A DNA stretch of 64,000 nt from Psychrobacter sp. Ps6 (GTDB lineage Bacteria > Pseudomonadota > Gammaproteobacteria > Pseudomonadales > Moraxellaceae): the NCBI RefSeq assembly GCF_022129235.1, contig NZ_JADQAI010000006.1, positions 124,001 through 188,000 of the forward strand, given 5' to 3'. The translations under genes and the position numbers were made by a program. The notes under the pieces were generated by a model that was given only the letters and a program-made list of their open reading frames with translations, was not told the origin of the DNA and did not search any database. Shown piece by piece: positions 16,121-25,730 of the stretch. Each line of letters opens with the position of its first letter. Position 1 is the stretch's first letter.

Positions 16121-18820
16121 TTATTCATCATCAGTTTGTGCGGTTTTAATCGCTAATGACACGGTAAAAATACCAAAGCGATCGATACGCATCGTGACTT
16201 TCTTAAAGCCTGCGCGCTCAACAAGTTGATCCATTTCCGCTTGCGAGCGACAGCGCATGACCCAACTGCTACCATGGTGATTGTTCAATGTTTTACTGAT
16301 GAACTCCTGCTCAGGATGCCAAGGTTGATTGGTATAAATCAAATAACCACCCAATTTTAGGCTGTTATAAATACCAGCCAATGCCGTCGCTGGTAATGTA
16401 TTATCAGAGAATAGTTCAAACAACCCAGAAGCGATAGCGATATCAAATGTTGTCGTATCCGTACTGGCATCTTTCGTCCGTACATTGGTATAACTGGCAG
16501 GATCAAAGGCATCTTTTTTGCTTATCACTACCCTACTAGCCATTGCCAGTTGCTCTGCTTTTGCTTGCAGCGCTTCGATATTATACATCTCATAATCACG
16601 TAGCTCAGCGTGCAGATCTGCAAACTCTGTCAGTAGATCAAACGCATAAAAACCATGACCACTCGCGATATCTAACAGTTTTGGTTGGTATGCTTTATTG
16701 CTGCTTTGGTTTTTATCTTTGATATCTGCGAGTGCTAAACGTGCCAGCTCTAATATATGCTCACGGCGAATGCGTATACCCTGCCAGCCAATATTATTTA
16801 GATAGAATTTATCGACTGCCTGTCCAAATTTGTTCTGACCGCTGGGCTGATTGTAATAGACATGATCCAGCGAATGACCAGAATCAAACCCATGCTCCAG
16901 CCCTGTAGCAATCGCAGCGCTGACATGACCGAATTTCTGCATCGCAAAACGGGTAATCGCAAAGTTTGGATTGAACGGCTTAATCGCCAACCGATCCACT
17001 TTATCTTTACTGGCGCTGTTTAAATGGGCGGTACTCAAATCAGGCGCTTGTACTTGTGTGCTAAATACCTGCTCGGCAAACTCAATACAGTCTGCGAATA
17101 CGTCGGCTTTATTGGTTTCATGAAAAATTGCATGATAGCTATCTGGGTATAACTGCCAGCGTTTGGTCGGGGTATTAATCGCTTCATAAAATGTCCGCTC
17201 AGCCTGCTTATCGACCACATAATCCTTACCCGCGCATAAGACAAACGTCGGCACGGTGATAGCCCCTGCATCATCGAGCAAGCGCTTACCCGTCGCATGA
17301 GTGTCGATGAGCAAGTCGGTCGAGATACTGTTAGATATTAACGGATCCGCATTATAGGCTTGCTGCGCGTCTTTATCATGAGTCAGTACTTGTGCTTTGA
17401 CATAGCTGCTGACACGTGACATTAGGCCTAGTGTACGTGCTACCTTGAGCGACGGTATGGCAAAGGGCAAATACAGACGAATACTGAGCGCAGGCGTGCC
17501 CAATATCATCCCGCGAATATTGGGTGCATAATCATGTACCCATGCGGCTGCTAGTACTGCGCCAATACTACTGGCGACAATCAGCGTGTCTTCGATAGCG
17601 ATGCTAGTTTGTCCCATGACCAATTGCACAAAACCGTCTAAATCGCGCTCAAGCTCTGTGACGCTCTCAGCATGATCTTTGATACCGCCTGAGCGACCAT
17701 TGCCGCGTGCATCCCAAGCAAATACTTGATAGCCCGCTTTTGCAAACTGCTCTCCTAGCTCTGCCAATCGCCCCGAGTGCTCATGACCTCGGTGCAATAA
17801 AATAACTTGGCGTAATGGTTGACTGGCTTCTTTTATCTGCTCTAAAGACATCGTTAGCCAATAGCGATAATAAATAGCCGTACCATCGTAAGCGTTATAG
17901 CAGCTTTCACCATTGATAACCTTCTCCTCAGGAACATGAATACCGTCGTTCATATCCTTTGAGGTATCTTTGGTATTTTCAGAAATAGATGGCATTGTTT
18001 TGGACTCCAAAAAGGAAGCTTGAGTAGCAGAATTTGACATAGAAAAGTTGGAAACAGAGCCGTCAGGAGATAAAGTATCAGCTTGAATAGAATCGTTATG
18101 GCAGATCATAAGAGGAGCGGATTTGTCTGACCGACATACAGGCGGGTTACGCATCAAGTATAACGCTGCCATATAGCGCAGTCGATTGAGGCAAGTCTTT
18201 AATAACATGACCTCTATCAGTATAAGAAATTGTCCCATTCTGGGATGAAACCATGATATCGGTGCTTTCATATATATTGGTGTTTTAATACCCATAACCG
18301 CACCAAGCGCACCCAACACAAAAGCACGGTCGCTTTTACCCAAAGGCCCTTGATTGGCACGGTTGCCTAAAACTGCATCACTGGCTATACCCAACAATTC
18401 GGTGCTGATACTAAGCGCGATCAAACTAAAAATGTGCTGCTGATGAGCTGATAAACTGATTACTGACGCATCACTTTTCTGGTCAGCGACATGAGGTAAC
18501 AGACTCGCTAGCAACGCCGTATCGGCAACGATATCACCTACTTCGTTCAGTACGGCACCTAGCGTTGACGCTTGATTATGTTCACGTGCCATCATACCGT
18601 CGATGGCATTGAGTGCCATACGTACAAACAATGAGGATGGTAATAAAAGCCATAATCTTTGTTTTTCGACGGCAGGTTTGGCAACCACATATGCCGTACC
18701 CACGCTTAATAGTACAGCAGATACTGTCACTTGATTGGCAGTCACATTTTGCTCGACCAGCGCATTACTTATCGGACGGAGCTGATCTTGAAAGTTAGAT
18801 TTGAGCTGGTATAGCGACAT
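16121..18820 (-). CDS. Trifunctional fusion: CDP-alcohol phosphatidyltransferase - alpha/beta hydrolase - SAM methyltransferase (YnbA-YnbC-like)
   Basis: This 899-aa protein joins three enzymes. Residues 1-230 are a membrane CDP-alcohol phosphatidyltransferase; its signature reads N71-AI-DG-MM-AR-x8-G-AVL-N92-EVG-D96, with Asn at two of the four usual Asp positions. Residues about 290-590 are a monoacylglycerol-lipase-like hydrolase: LLHRGHEHSGR, WDARGNGRSGG, elbow VASSIGA (S about 418) and a late YPDSYHAIFHE histidine. Residues about 620-899 are a class I methyltransferase with LLDIASGHGFYAFDLL (about 708) and IASGLFELF. E. coli carries the first part as YnbA and the other two as YnbC. The frame opens at TTG 18832; I prefer ATG 18820. 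It heads an operon with the patatin-like and SDR genes. Confidence 0.88.
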   Translation of the reverse strand: MSLYQLKSNFQDQLRPISNALVEQNVTANQVTVSAVLLSVGTAYVVAKPAVEKQRLWLLLPSSLFVRMALNAIDGMMAREHNQASTLGAVLNEVGDIVADTALLASLLPHVADQKSDASVISLSAHQQHIFSLIALSISTELLGIASDAVLGNRANQGPLGKSDRAFVLGALGAVMGIKTPIYMKAPISWFHPRMGQFLILIEVMLLKTCLNRLRYMAALYLMRNPPVCRSDKSAPLMICHNDSIQADTLSPDGSVSNFSMSNSATQASFLESKTMPSISENTKDTSKDMNDGIHVPEEKVINGESCYNAYDGTAIYYRYWLTMSLEQIKEASQPLRQVILLHRGHEHSGRLAELGEQFAKAGYQVFAWDARGNGRSGGIKDHAESVTELERDLDGFVQLVMGQTSIAIEDTLIVASSIGAVLAAAWVHDYAPNIRGMILGTPALSIRLYLPFAIPSLKVARTLGLMSRVSSYVKAQVLTHDKDAQQAYNADPLISNSISTDLLIDTHATGKRLLDDAGAITVPTFVLCAGKDYVVDKQAERTFYEAINTPTKRWQLYPDSYHAIFHETNKADVFADCIEFAEQVFSTQVQAPDLSTAHLNSASKDKVDRLAIKPFNPNFAITRFAMQKFGHVSAAIATGLEHGFDSGHSLDHVYYNQPSGQNKFGQAVDKFYLNNIGWQGIRIRREHILELARLALADIKDKNQSSNKAYQPKLLDIASGHGFYAFDLLTEFADLHAELRDYEMYNIEALQAKAEQLAMASRVVISKKDAFDPASYTNVRTKDASTDTTTFDIAIASGLFELFSDNTLPATALAGIYNSLKLGGYLIYTNQPWHPEQEFISKTLNNHHGSSWVMRCRSQAEMDQLVERAGFKKVTMRIDRFGIFTVSLAIKTAQTDDE

Positions 18821-19029
18821 AATGCTAGCCAAATATTATCAGTGCCTTAATGTATCAATAAAATTTTGTTTGGTAAAGAATTATAGCGCCTTAAGCTATT
18901 ACTGATCGACAATCAACGCCTGATAATTTTCTATACATCCTCGTTGCCCATGTCAGTATTGCTAAGATGATATGCTACAATCGCAAGCTTCTTAAAATAT
19001 CTTGTTAAAAATGCTGCGAGCCGACCACC

Positions 19030-19941
19030 ATGCAAAGCCTAATTACCCTCGTTTTGGTCTTGATGCCAATGTTTATTGGCTTTGCCATTCCCTCTAACCC
19101 GACCTTGACCAAACTTGCCGATAAAGGCTTGTCGTATTTGGTCTATCTTATCTTGGCATTGATCGGTATTGAGCTATCACAGGTAGAAGGGCTGGGTAAT
19201 CAAGTTGGCGAAATTGCCTTGTACGTGACCGTCTTATCTATATTGACGATTGGCACAGGATTGTTTGCACTTATGCTGTTTGACCGTGTACGACCATGGC
19301 ATGCCAAAAAACCAAGCGTCAAATCCAAAGAGCATCGTGTCAGTATTCGAGGCAGCTTAGCTCAGGTCGTTTGCGTCGTGATTGGCATGGTAATTGGTTA
19401 CTTCTTGCCTACTGATTATATGCCACCTGAAAACTCTATGACGGTCATGCTGATGATTTTGATCTTGTTGGTAGGTATTGGTCTCAAAGGCTCAGGTATT
19501 ACGCTAAAAGAAGTCATGCTCAATAAGCGCGGCGTCGAGATGAGCATTATTTTTACGCTATCGGTGCTAGTTGGTGGGCTTGTGTTTGCTTTGCTGTTCT
19601 CAGATGTGTCATGGACGAAAGGCTTGGCAATGGCATCAGGGTTTGGTTGGTATTCGCTATCAGCGATTGTCATGACCGATGCTTACGGCGCGGTATGGGG
19701 CAGTGTCGCGCTATTTAATGATTTGGTACGGGAGTTCTTTGCGCTGCTATTCATTCCTGTATTTATGCGCAAATATCCTTCGGCTGCTGTCGGGCTTGGC
19801 GGTGCGACCAGTTTAGACTTTACCTTGCCTATTATTCAACAGTCAGGTGGACTAAAAGTTGTGCCACTGGCAATCAGTTTTGGCTTTTTGATTAATATTG
19901 TCTCTCCTGTACTGATGGTGTTCTTTTCGGCATTGGGGTAG
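19030..19941 (+). CDS. lysO: LysO-family lysine exporter
   Basis: The 303-aa protein has about eight membrane segments and the LysO (YbjE, DUF340) features: an N-terminal half with KGLSYLVYLILALIGIELSQVEG and a C-terminal half with SGFGWYSLSAIVMTDAYG, ALFNDLVREFFALLFIPV and GGATSLDFTLPIIQQSGG. The conserved acidic residues within the membrane segments (D in TDAYG, and NDLVRE) are present. LysO proteins export lysine and toxic analogues. It is transcribed alone. With the ArgO-type gene at 5943 it gives the region two basic-amino-acid exporters of unrelated families. Confidence 0.92.
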   Translation: MQSLITLVLVLMPMFIGFAIPSNPTLTKLADKGLSYLVYLILALIGIELSQVEGLGNQVGEIALYVTVLSILTIGTGLFALMLFDRVRPWHAKKPSVKSKEHRVSIRGSLAQVVCVVIGMVIGYFLPTDYMPPENSMTVMLMILILLVGIGLKGSGITLKEVMLNKRGVEMSIIFTLSVLVGGLVFALLFSDVSWTKGLAMASGFGWYSLSAIVMTDAYGAVWGSVALFNDLVREFFALLFIPVFMRKYPSAAVGLGGATSLDFTLPIIQQSGGLKVVPLAISFGFLINIVSPVLMVFFSALG

Positions 19942-19968
19942 ATACAGATTTTTAAGATTGAGTACGAT

Positions 19969-20604
19969 TTAGAACTCGACACATATCTTTGAAGCTGAGT
20001 CAGCCGGATCATTATAAGCGTTTATTTTTGGCTCTGTCGCTAGTCCATAGACTCGACGATTCATGGATTTTCCCTCTTCGGTGTCAGCTGATGCAATAGG
20101 CGCTCTGATACCACAGTCAAAAGCACTCAAACGACTAGGCTTGATGTCGTGTTTTAAAATAAGGTAGTTTTTGACCATCATAGCTCTATTTTTAGATAAA
20201 GTATTTAACGCCTGCCCCATTTCATCTTCCGAAATATGAGCTTCAATTTTCATAGTAGCGGTATCGTACTTATTCATCTGCTCTGCTACTTTATCAAGCT
20301 CAAGCTGATACTCTTTTGATAGCTCACTACTACCCTTTGTAAAAAAAGCACGATACTCCATTTTTAGACCTACTCCAATACCTGCAATAGGACAACCTAC
20401 TTCATCTATTATCACCTTCCAAGGTGTAGCTGGACACTCATCTATCGCATCAAGTACACCATCCCCATCGCTGCCTAAAATAACTTCTACAACTGGTAAA
20501 TCAGTAGTTTGAGTTGTTTGATTTTGCGAAACAGATGTTTGGCAGGCTGATAGCGCCAAAGCGCTTACCAAAATTAAAAATATATTTCTTAATTTGGTTT
20601 TCAT
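19969..20604 (-). CDS. OmpA-family lipoprotein, copy A
   Basis: The 211-aa protein starts with a lipoprotein signal peptide (ALALSAC, acylated Cys at residue 21). A short thrombospondin-3-like calcium segment follows (SDGDGVLDAIDECPATP ... GCP), then an OmpA C-terminal domain (about residues 75-200) with LNTLSKNRAMMVKNYL and MNRRVYG. The arginine of NRRV that contacts peptidoglycan is kept, but the loop normally reading GHTD reads AHIS, so the diaminopimelate-binding aspartate is missing. It is 12 bp downstream of a second OmpA-type lipoprotein with the same change; both end in Cys-x-EF. A structural outer-membrane role is likely; peptidoglycan binding is uncertain. Confidence 0.85.
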   Translation of the reverse strand: MKTKLRNIFLILVSALALSACQTSVSQNQTTQTTDLPVVEVILGSDGDGVLDAIDECPATPWKVIIDEVGCPIAGIGVGLKMEYRAFFTKGSSELSKEYQLELDKVAEQMNKYDTATMKIEAHISEDEMGQALNTLSKNRAMMVKNYLILKHDIKPSRLSAFDCGIRAPIASADTEEGKSMNRRVYGLATEPKINAYNDPADSASKICVEF

Positions 20605-20616
20605 AATATTTTGCCT

Positions 20617-21234
20617 TTAAAATTCTCTACAATCTAAGAGTGTATGATCATACCTGTCTCGTGCTGATATCCAACCGAACACTCGATGATTCATAATAGC
20701 TCCCTCCTCAGTATCATTAGGGGCAATAGGATTATCAGCGCTACAATCAAAGGTGCGAATTCTATGCGCTGGCAGGTCAAGATTAACCAAGTAATTTTTG
20801 ATACTTTGTGCACGAGCACTCGCTAATGGGTTAGAGTCCAGTTGCTGAGACGAGCCTTCAAGATGTAGAGCTTTCTCGTCAATGGCTTGCTGTTCAATTT
20901 TGGAGGTATGCCCTTGGACAAAAAAAGTCAGATTAGAACAGCGATCCGCGAACGCTATGATCTTATTTAATTCCGGAGTATATTGTTCCTTTATTTCGGC
21001 ACTATCTTTATCGAAAAACACTCGTAACTCCATAGACAATGTATCGTCCAAATCCACTGGCATAGGTTTGCCATTTTCATCAACAGGTGGCGGTTCAACC
21101 ACGCAAATGGAGGGCTTTAAAACCTCTTGTGCAATGTTACTTGTGGCTGGAGTCACTGACTGGCAGCCTGCTATTACCACAGCTCCTATCATCCATAAGG
21201 CAGTAGATAATTTTGTTGTCTTGAACGTCGTCAT
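20617..21234 (-). CDS. OmpA-family lipoprotein, copy B
   Basis: The 205-aa protein has a lipoprotein signal peptide (GAVVIAGC, Cys about residue 24) and an OmpA-type C-terminal domain (about 65-195). Landmarks are MELRVFFDKDSAEIKEQY, FFVQGHTSKIEQ, ASARAQSIKNYL and MNHRVFG. The peptidoglycan-binding Asp after GHT is Ser. An insert rich in Glu, Leu and Ser (about residues 115-135) replaces the usual short loop. It shares DTEEG, the ARAQ/NRAM helix, a Phe-Asp-Cys strand and the terminal Cys-x-EF with the gene 12 bp downstream, so the two are tandem duplicates in one operon. It lacks the thrombospondin-3-like segment. Confidence 0.84.
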   Translation of the reverse strand: MTTFKTTKLSTALWMIGAVVIAGCQSVTPATSNIAQEVLKPSICVVEPPPVDENGKPMPVDLDDTLSMELRVFFDKDSAEIKEQYTPELNKIIAFADRCSNLTFFVQGHTSKIEQQAIDEKALHLEGSSQQLDSNPLASARAQSIKNYLVNLDLPAHRIRTFDCSADNPIAPNDTEEGAIMNHRVFGWISARDRYDHTLLDCREF

Positions 21235-21317
21235 AGTGAATGCCTTACTAGTTATGATAGGCCATACTTATACTCATGCCATGTCACTAACTCTGTGTCA
21301 CTAAAAAATAAGCAACC

Positions 21318-22577
21318 TCAAACCCCACTCGCCTGCTTCGCAAACAAGCGCATCAATGGTTTAATTTTACCAACGCGGTACATGCCTTCATTACGGATCT
21401 GCTGCACGGGGCGCGCTTGGGCAAGCGACCCTGCAAATAGCCAATTAAGGGCAGAAAAGCTGTGCATCATTAGGCTATTATGCGGACGGCGCGAACGCTC
21501 ATAATGACGCAGCGTTTGGTTAGCACCCCACAGCGTGCCGCCACTACGGGTAAAGTCATGTGCCAGTTGCTCACATAATACTTTTACATCGAGCATGCCG
21601 AGGTTCAATCCTTGACCTGCCAGCGGATGCACGCCATGAGCTGCATCACCGATGAGTACCAAATTGTCAGCTACGTAGCTTTTTGCTTGCTGTGCCGCTA
21701 AAGGAAAGCTGGCAATGGACTCAATCTGCTTGATAGCACCCAGCTCGTAATGGCTCGCTGCCGCAAGTTTGTCCGCGATAAAGCGGTCGTCTTCCTCTAT
21801 CAATGCCAATGCCTGATTACGCGGCAATGTCCATACGATTGACTGCCAATGCTGCGGATTTACTTTATCAGTCTTAGTGATATCCGCTAAAGGCAAGAGC
21901 GCTAGCGTACCAGTCGGTAACATGGCTTGGCGGGCAGTCGCTTGATGCGGTTTTTCAGTTTGAATCGCACAGCAAATCGCCGTTTGATTATAATCAAGCG
22001 TATCGAGCCCAATCCCTGCTTGCTGACGGACAAATGAGCCCCGACCATCAGCCCCGACCAATAGACGCGCCTCAATCGCTGTCCCATTATCTAAGGTCAC
22101 ACGGTAGCCTTGCTGCGCGCCTAGCCAGTCCATATTCACTACTTTGTGACCAGCGATAACGGTCAGATAGTCGCTGATATCCGCTTCATGCAAACGCTGC
22201 CATAATGCATGCTCAATAACGGCAGGCTCCACCATACTACCGAGTATCTCAGGTACAGCGCTTTGATCATAACTATCACCAAATAATAGCTCGCCCATGC
22301 CGTTCAGTTGCCAGACCTGCATTTGGGAATAGTCGGCTTTACGCTGAGATGCGGCAATGTGTTGCCACGCGCCAACCTCTTTGAGTAAGTTAATACTCGC
22401 CAGACTGAGTGCATAGACACGCGCGTCACGTTTGCTTAGCACCGCTTGCCACGCTGACTCGTCACGGGCAGGACAGGCATCAACTAAGGTCACTGGCATT
22501 TTATCCTGCGCCAGCTTTAGCGCGAGCGTCGCGCCAACGATACCGCCACCGATAATCAGCGTATGATTGTCTTTCAT
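21318..22577 (-). CDS. UbiH/UbiF/VisC-family FAD-dependent hydroxylase
   Basis: The 419-aa flavoprotein monooxygenase has the GxGxxG FAD motif GGGIVGATLALKLAQ at the N-terminus, the DG motif LLVGADGRGSFVRQQAG near residue 175, and the second FAD motif GDAAHGVHPLAGQGLNLGMLDV near 310. The GDAAH form of the last motif places it with UbiI/UbiF rather than UbiH, which has GNAA. These enzymes hydroxylate the aromatic ring in aerobic ubiquinone synthesis. It is transcribed in the same direction as, and 108 bp downstream from, a UbiH-like gene. Which ring position it modifies cannot be told from sequence alone. Confidence 0.9.
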   Translation of the reverse strand: MKDNHTLIIGGGIVGATLALKLAQDKMPVTLVDACPARDESAWQAVLSKRDARVYALSLASINLLKEVGAWQHIAASQRKADYSQMQVWQLNGMGELLFGDSYDQSAVPEILGSMVEPAVIEHALWQRLHEADISDYLTVIAGHKVVNMDWLGAQQGYRVTLDNGTAIEARLLVGADGRGSFVRQQAGIGLDTLDYNQTAICCAIQTEKPHQATARQAMLPTGTLALLPLADITKTDKVNPQHWQSIVWTLPRNQALALIEEDDRFIADKLAAASHYELGAIKQIESIASFPLAAQQAKSYVADNLVLIGDAAHGVHPLAGQGLNLGMLDVKVLCEQLAHDFTRSGGTLWGANQTLRHYERSRRPHNSLMMHSFSALNWLFAGSLAQARPVQQIRNEGMYRVGKIKPLMRLFAKQASGV

Positions 22578-22685
22578 AAACTATCCTTTTTGGAGCATTG
22601 TCCGTCCATCATTCTATAAACGATGCACGGACGACTCCCCTCTTATTTATTGTATATTTTGAAAAAATCGTATTTTTATGCGCTG

Positions 22686-23993
22686 TTATGACTTTAGACC
22701 CATCGCGTAGGTCGCAACCAATGGCTTGATATTTGGCAATTTATCAAAGGCCAGTAATGCCATATTTCGTGCCAGCTTAATGGCGGGATTAGGATGGGTA
22801 AAGCCATGTACCACGGCATCACAGAAGCGAATCACCCGCTTTTGATCGGTTTGACGTGCCTTCTCATAGCGCTGTAGTAATTGTGCATTACCGATGTCTT
22901 CGCCTTTGAGCACTTGTGAGCTCATCATTTGTGCCAATACATGCGCATCGCGCATACACAGATTGAACCCTTGACCCGCGACAGGATGCAAAGTATGAGC
23001 GGCATTGCCCATGATAACGCAGCGACCCTCGACCTGCTTGTCTGCTAGCACACGGGACAACGGATACGCGCCGCGGCGACCAGTAGTAACGAACTTGCCC
23101 GAGCGCTGTCCAAACGCTTGCTGTAGCGTCTGCAAGAAATGTGCGTCGTCTTCTAGATATCTGGTTTCTTCGCCTATTGGACAGACCCAAACCACAGAGC
23201 GTCTATGACCTTGTTGATACTCATTATTGCCGTCGCCCTCTGGATCCGTCAGTGGTAGCACCGCTAGTGGCCCTGCTGGGCTAAAACGCTCAATCGCTAC
23301 ATGCTCATGCGGCTTATCCGTCTCGACCACACCAACGATAGCCGTTTGCTGATAGTCATAGGTGGTAGTGCCAATATTTAACAACTGACGTACGGTAGAA
23401 TCGCGTCCATCACAAGCGACTAATACGCTGGCTTGTAGCTGCTGCTCACTTTCTGCTGCGTCATGGTTGCTAAAACTCAGCGTCACGCCGTCCGCTTGTT
23501 GGGCAACGGTGTTGACACTGGCATTATCAATCAAGGTAACAAGTGGCGACTGCTGTGCGGCTAATAAGAGCTTACGTCCTAGCCAAGCGTTTTCAATGAC
23601 TTGGCCAAAGGATTCTACTTTCTCTTCAGCTTTATTCAGCTGCGCGCGCCCAAAGCTACCTTGCTCACTAATCTGCACGCTATCAATACGGCACGCATGG
23701 CTTTGCAATTCATCCCACAGTCCAATCTCTTGATAGATCTGTACCGTACGCCGCGATAATGCCGTATTACGACTGTCCAAATAATGACTGCGCGTACGGT
23801 CATCGGTCGGACTGATGGTTGGATAACGGTTTTTTTCTAATAGCGTGCTAGCAATGCCGTGATGTGCCAGTAGTAAGGCAAAAGACAAACCGACATGACC
23901 GCCACCAACGATAAGCACTTGCTGGTCGGTGATTGCTTCTCTTTTTTCAGGTAGGCTTTTAGAATTGGATAAAGGTGAACCTGTCTCTTGCAT
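22686..23993 (-). CDS. ubiH: 2-octaprenyl-6-methoxyphenol hydroxylase (UbiH)
   Basis: The 435-aa enzyme has the FAD motif VLIVGGGHVGLSFALLLA, the mid-protein VACDGRDSTVRQLL, and GNAAHTLHPVAGQGFNLCMRDAHVLAQ, whose GNAA form is characteristic of UbiH. It hydroxylates the ring of 2-octaprenyl-6-methoxyphenol in ubiquinone synthesis, acting at the inner membrane with O2 and reduced flavin. I chose the ATG at 23993, which has AGGAAC 7 nt upstream; an in-frame ATG at 24050 adds 19 residues but lacks a binding site. The gene leads a two-gene leftward unit with the UbiI/UbiF-like hydroxylase. Confidence 0.92.
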   Translation of the reverse strand: MQETGSPLSNSKSLPEKREAITDQQVLIVGGGHVGLSFALLLAHHGIASTLLEKNRYPTISPTDDRTRSHYLDSRNTALSRRTVQIYQEIGLWDELQSHACRIDSVQISEQGSFGRAQLNKAEEKVESFGQVIENAWLGRKLLLAAQQSPLVTLIDNASVNTVAQQADGVTLSFSNHDAAESEQQLQASVLVACDGRDSTVRQLLNIGTTTYDYQQTAIVGVVETDKPHEHVAIERFSPAGPLAVLPLTDPEGDGNNEYQQGHRRSVVWVCPIGEETRYLEDDAHFLQTLQQAFGQRSGKFVTTGRRGAYPLSRVLADKQVEGRCVIMGNAAHTLHPVAGQGFNLCMRDAHVLAQMMSSQVLKGEDIGNAQLLQRYEKARQTDQKRVIRFCDAVVHGFTHPNPAIKLARNMALLAFDKLPNIKPLVATYAMGLKS

Positions 23994-24590
23994 CGTTGTT
24001 GTTCCTATTATAATTTTCGGGCAGACACGTCTTTGGTGATCGATAGCCATTTTATTGGATAGTCTTTATCTGATAAAGGCCGCTTTTTACTCAATCGTAA
24101 AGCGTTGTAATATCGCTCATAGATTACCACAAATTGCCTATCATGCTGCGCTCTTAACCGTAGACAAATCGTTCGTCCATCCTTATCGCAAGCAAGGTTT
24201 ATATTGGTAAAATCAGTAAAAACTTAACTTATCAATATCTCAATGCGAGCGTCACTTTTCACTGATGATGTTATCTAACCGATAAATGAACTTAATAGAT
24301 ATTCCGTTGACTCAATTTAGAGTAGGCCTGTGCATTGATTGCAATCGACATACAAAAACAACGCTATCTGCTCAATGTATCGCTTGAATTTTAAAAATTC
24401 TCTACCATAATGAAGGCAAGACTTTTATTTATTATCTTCCACAAAACCAACAATAATATTACCGTCACTTTTAGTATCTACTATAACTACTCGACACCCA
24501 TATAACGCCATTAACCATTTTATCTCTGAAAACCCGTGACGCTATCAAAATTAAATCACAGCGCCGGGCACACAATACAAGGATAATCGC
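23994..24590. other. About 600-bp divergent intergenic region between ubiH and phoH
   Basis: No gene, RNA fold or clear repeat was seen. The region is AT-rich near 24360-24500 and should contain the promoters of ubiH (leftward) and phoH (rightward); I could not identify either with confidence. Only the ribosome-binding site AAGGA at 24580-24584 before phoH is clear. Confidence 0.4.
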
Positions 24591-25688
24591 TTGACTGATA
24601 CCATGAGCCGCCGTATAAAGTTTGAATCCCTAACGCCAGCACAGCTCAAAACCGTGCTAGGTGAATACAACAATCACATGAAATACATCCAAGAACGCCT
24701 CGATATCAAAATCATGCAACGCCAAGGCGATTTTTGCTTGAGTGGCGATGTGACCGCTGTCGAGCGCGGTGAACGTATCATCTATAAGATGGTCGATGAA
24801 GCCCAAAACACCAAAGATATCAGCGCAGAAGAGCTGCATCTGATTATCCAATCTAGCATCTCACGTGATGAGGATATGGACGACGATGAGCAGGATGATG
24901 ATATCGAGGATGCAGAATCAGATGAGGCTAATGAGTTTACGCCTGTTAGCTTACGCACACGTAAGGGTCGCATCATACCACGCGGTGGCAACCAGCAGCG
25001 CTATGTAAAAAACGTCTTAAGCTCTGATGTGTCGTTCGGTATTGGTCCTGCTGGTACTGGTAAAACCTATCTTGCGGTGGCTTGTGCAGTCGATATGCTA
25101 GAACGTAACGAGATTGAGCGTATCTTGCTCGTACGCCCAGCGGTAGAAGCTGGCGAAAAGCTGGGTTTCTTGCCAGGTGACTTGACGCAAAAAATTGATC
25201 CTTACTTGCGCCCATTGTATGACGCGCTCTATGAGATGATAGGTTTTGAGAAAGTTGGCAAGATGATCGAAAAACAAATCATCGAAATCGCCCCGCTTGC
25301 TTATATGCGTGGTCGTACGCTCAATAATTCATTTGTCATTTTGGACGAAGCACAGAACACCACGCCCGAACAAATGAAAATGTTTTTGACTCGTCTGGGC
25401 TTTGGCTCACGAGCTGTCATTACTGGTGACATCACGCAGGTCGATTTGCCGCGCGGTCATAAGTCAGGTCTTGCGCAGGCGATGGAGATCTTAAAAGACA
25501 TCGAAGAGATTCATATCACCAAATTTGATTCAAAAGACGTGGTACGCCATCAGTTGGTACAGCAAATCGTTGAAGCTTATGATGTATATGATGAAGAGCA
25601 AATGGCTTTAGAAGAAAAACGTAAGTTTGAACGTATCAAAGAGCAAGAACGTAGACAAGCTGTGGCTAATGCTGCTGCCAAACTGTAA
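24591..25688 (+). CDS. phoH: PhoH family ATPase
   Basis: The 365-aa cytoplasmic ATPase has a Walker A motif GIGPAGTGKTYLAVA (about residues 146-160), LLVRPAVEAGEKLGFLPGD, a Walker B-like SFVILDEAQNTTPEQMKMFL (about 247) and the sensor segment VITGDITQVDLP. The N-terminal 90 residues hold an Asp/Glu-rich linker (about 95-115). The TTG at 24591 is the better start: AAGGA lies about 6 nt before it, whereas the ATG at 24603 is too far from any Shine-Dalgarno. It is followed by ybeY, the common PhoH-YbeY pairing linked to 16S rRNA maturation, although a terminator at 25731 separates them. Confidence 0.94.
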   Translation: MTDTMSRRIKFESLTPAQLKTVLGEYNNHMKYIQERLDIKIMQRQGDFCLSGDVTAVERGERIIYKMVDEAQNTKDISAEELHLIIQSSISRDEDMDDDEQDDDIEDAESDEANEFTPVSLRTRKGRIIPRGGNQQRYVKNVLSSDVSFGIGPAGTGKTYLAVACAVDMLERNEIERILLVRPAVEAGEKLGFLPGDLTQKIDPYLRPLYDALYEMIGFEKVGKMIEKQIIEIAPLAYMRGRTLNNSFVILDEAQNTTPEQMKMFLTRLGFGSRAVITGDITQVDLPRGHKSGLAQAMEILKDIEEIHITKFDSKDVVRHQLVQQIVEAYDVYDEEQMALEEKRKFERIKEQERRQAVANAAAKL

Positions 25689-25730
25689 TAATGCTAGAAC
25701 AATTCACTATAAAGATTTATATTGCATAGA

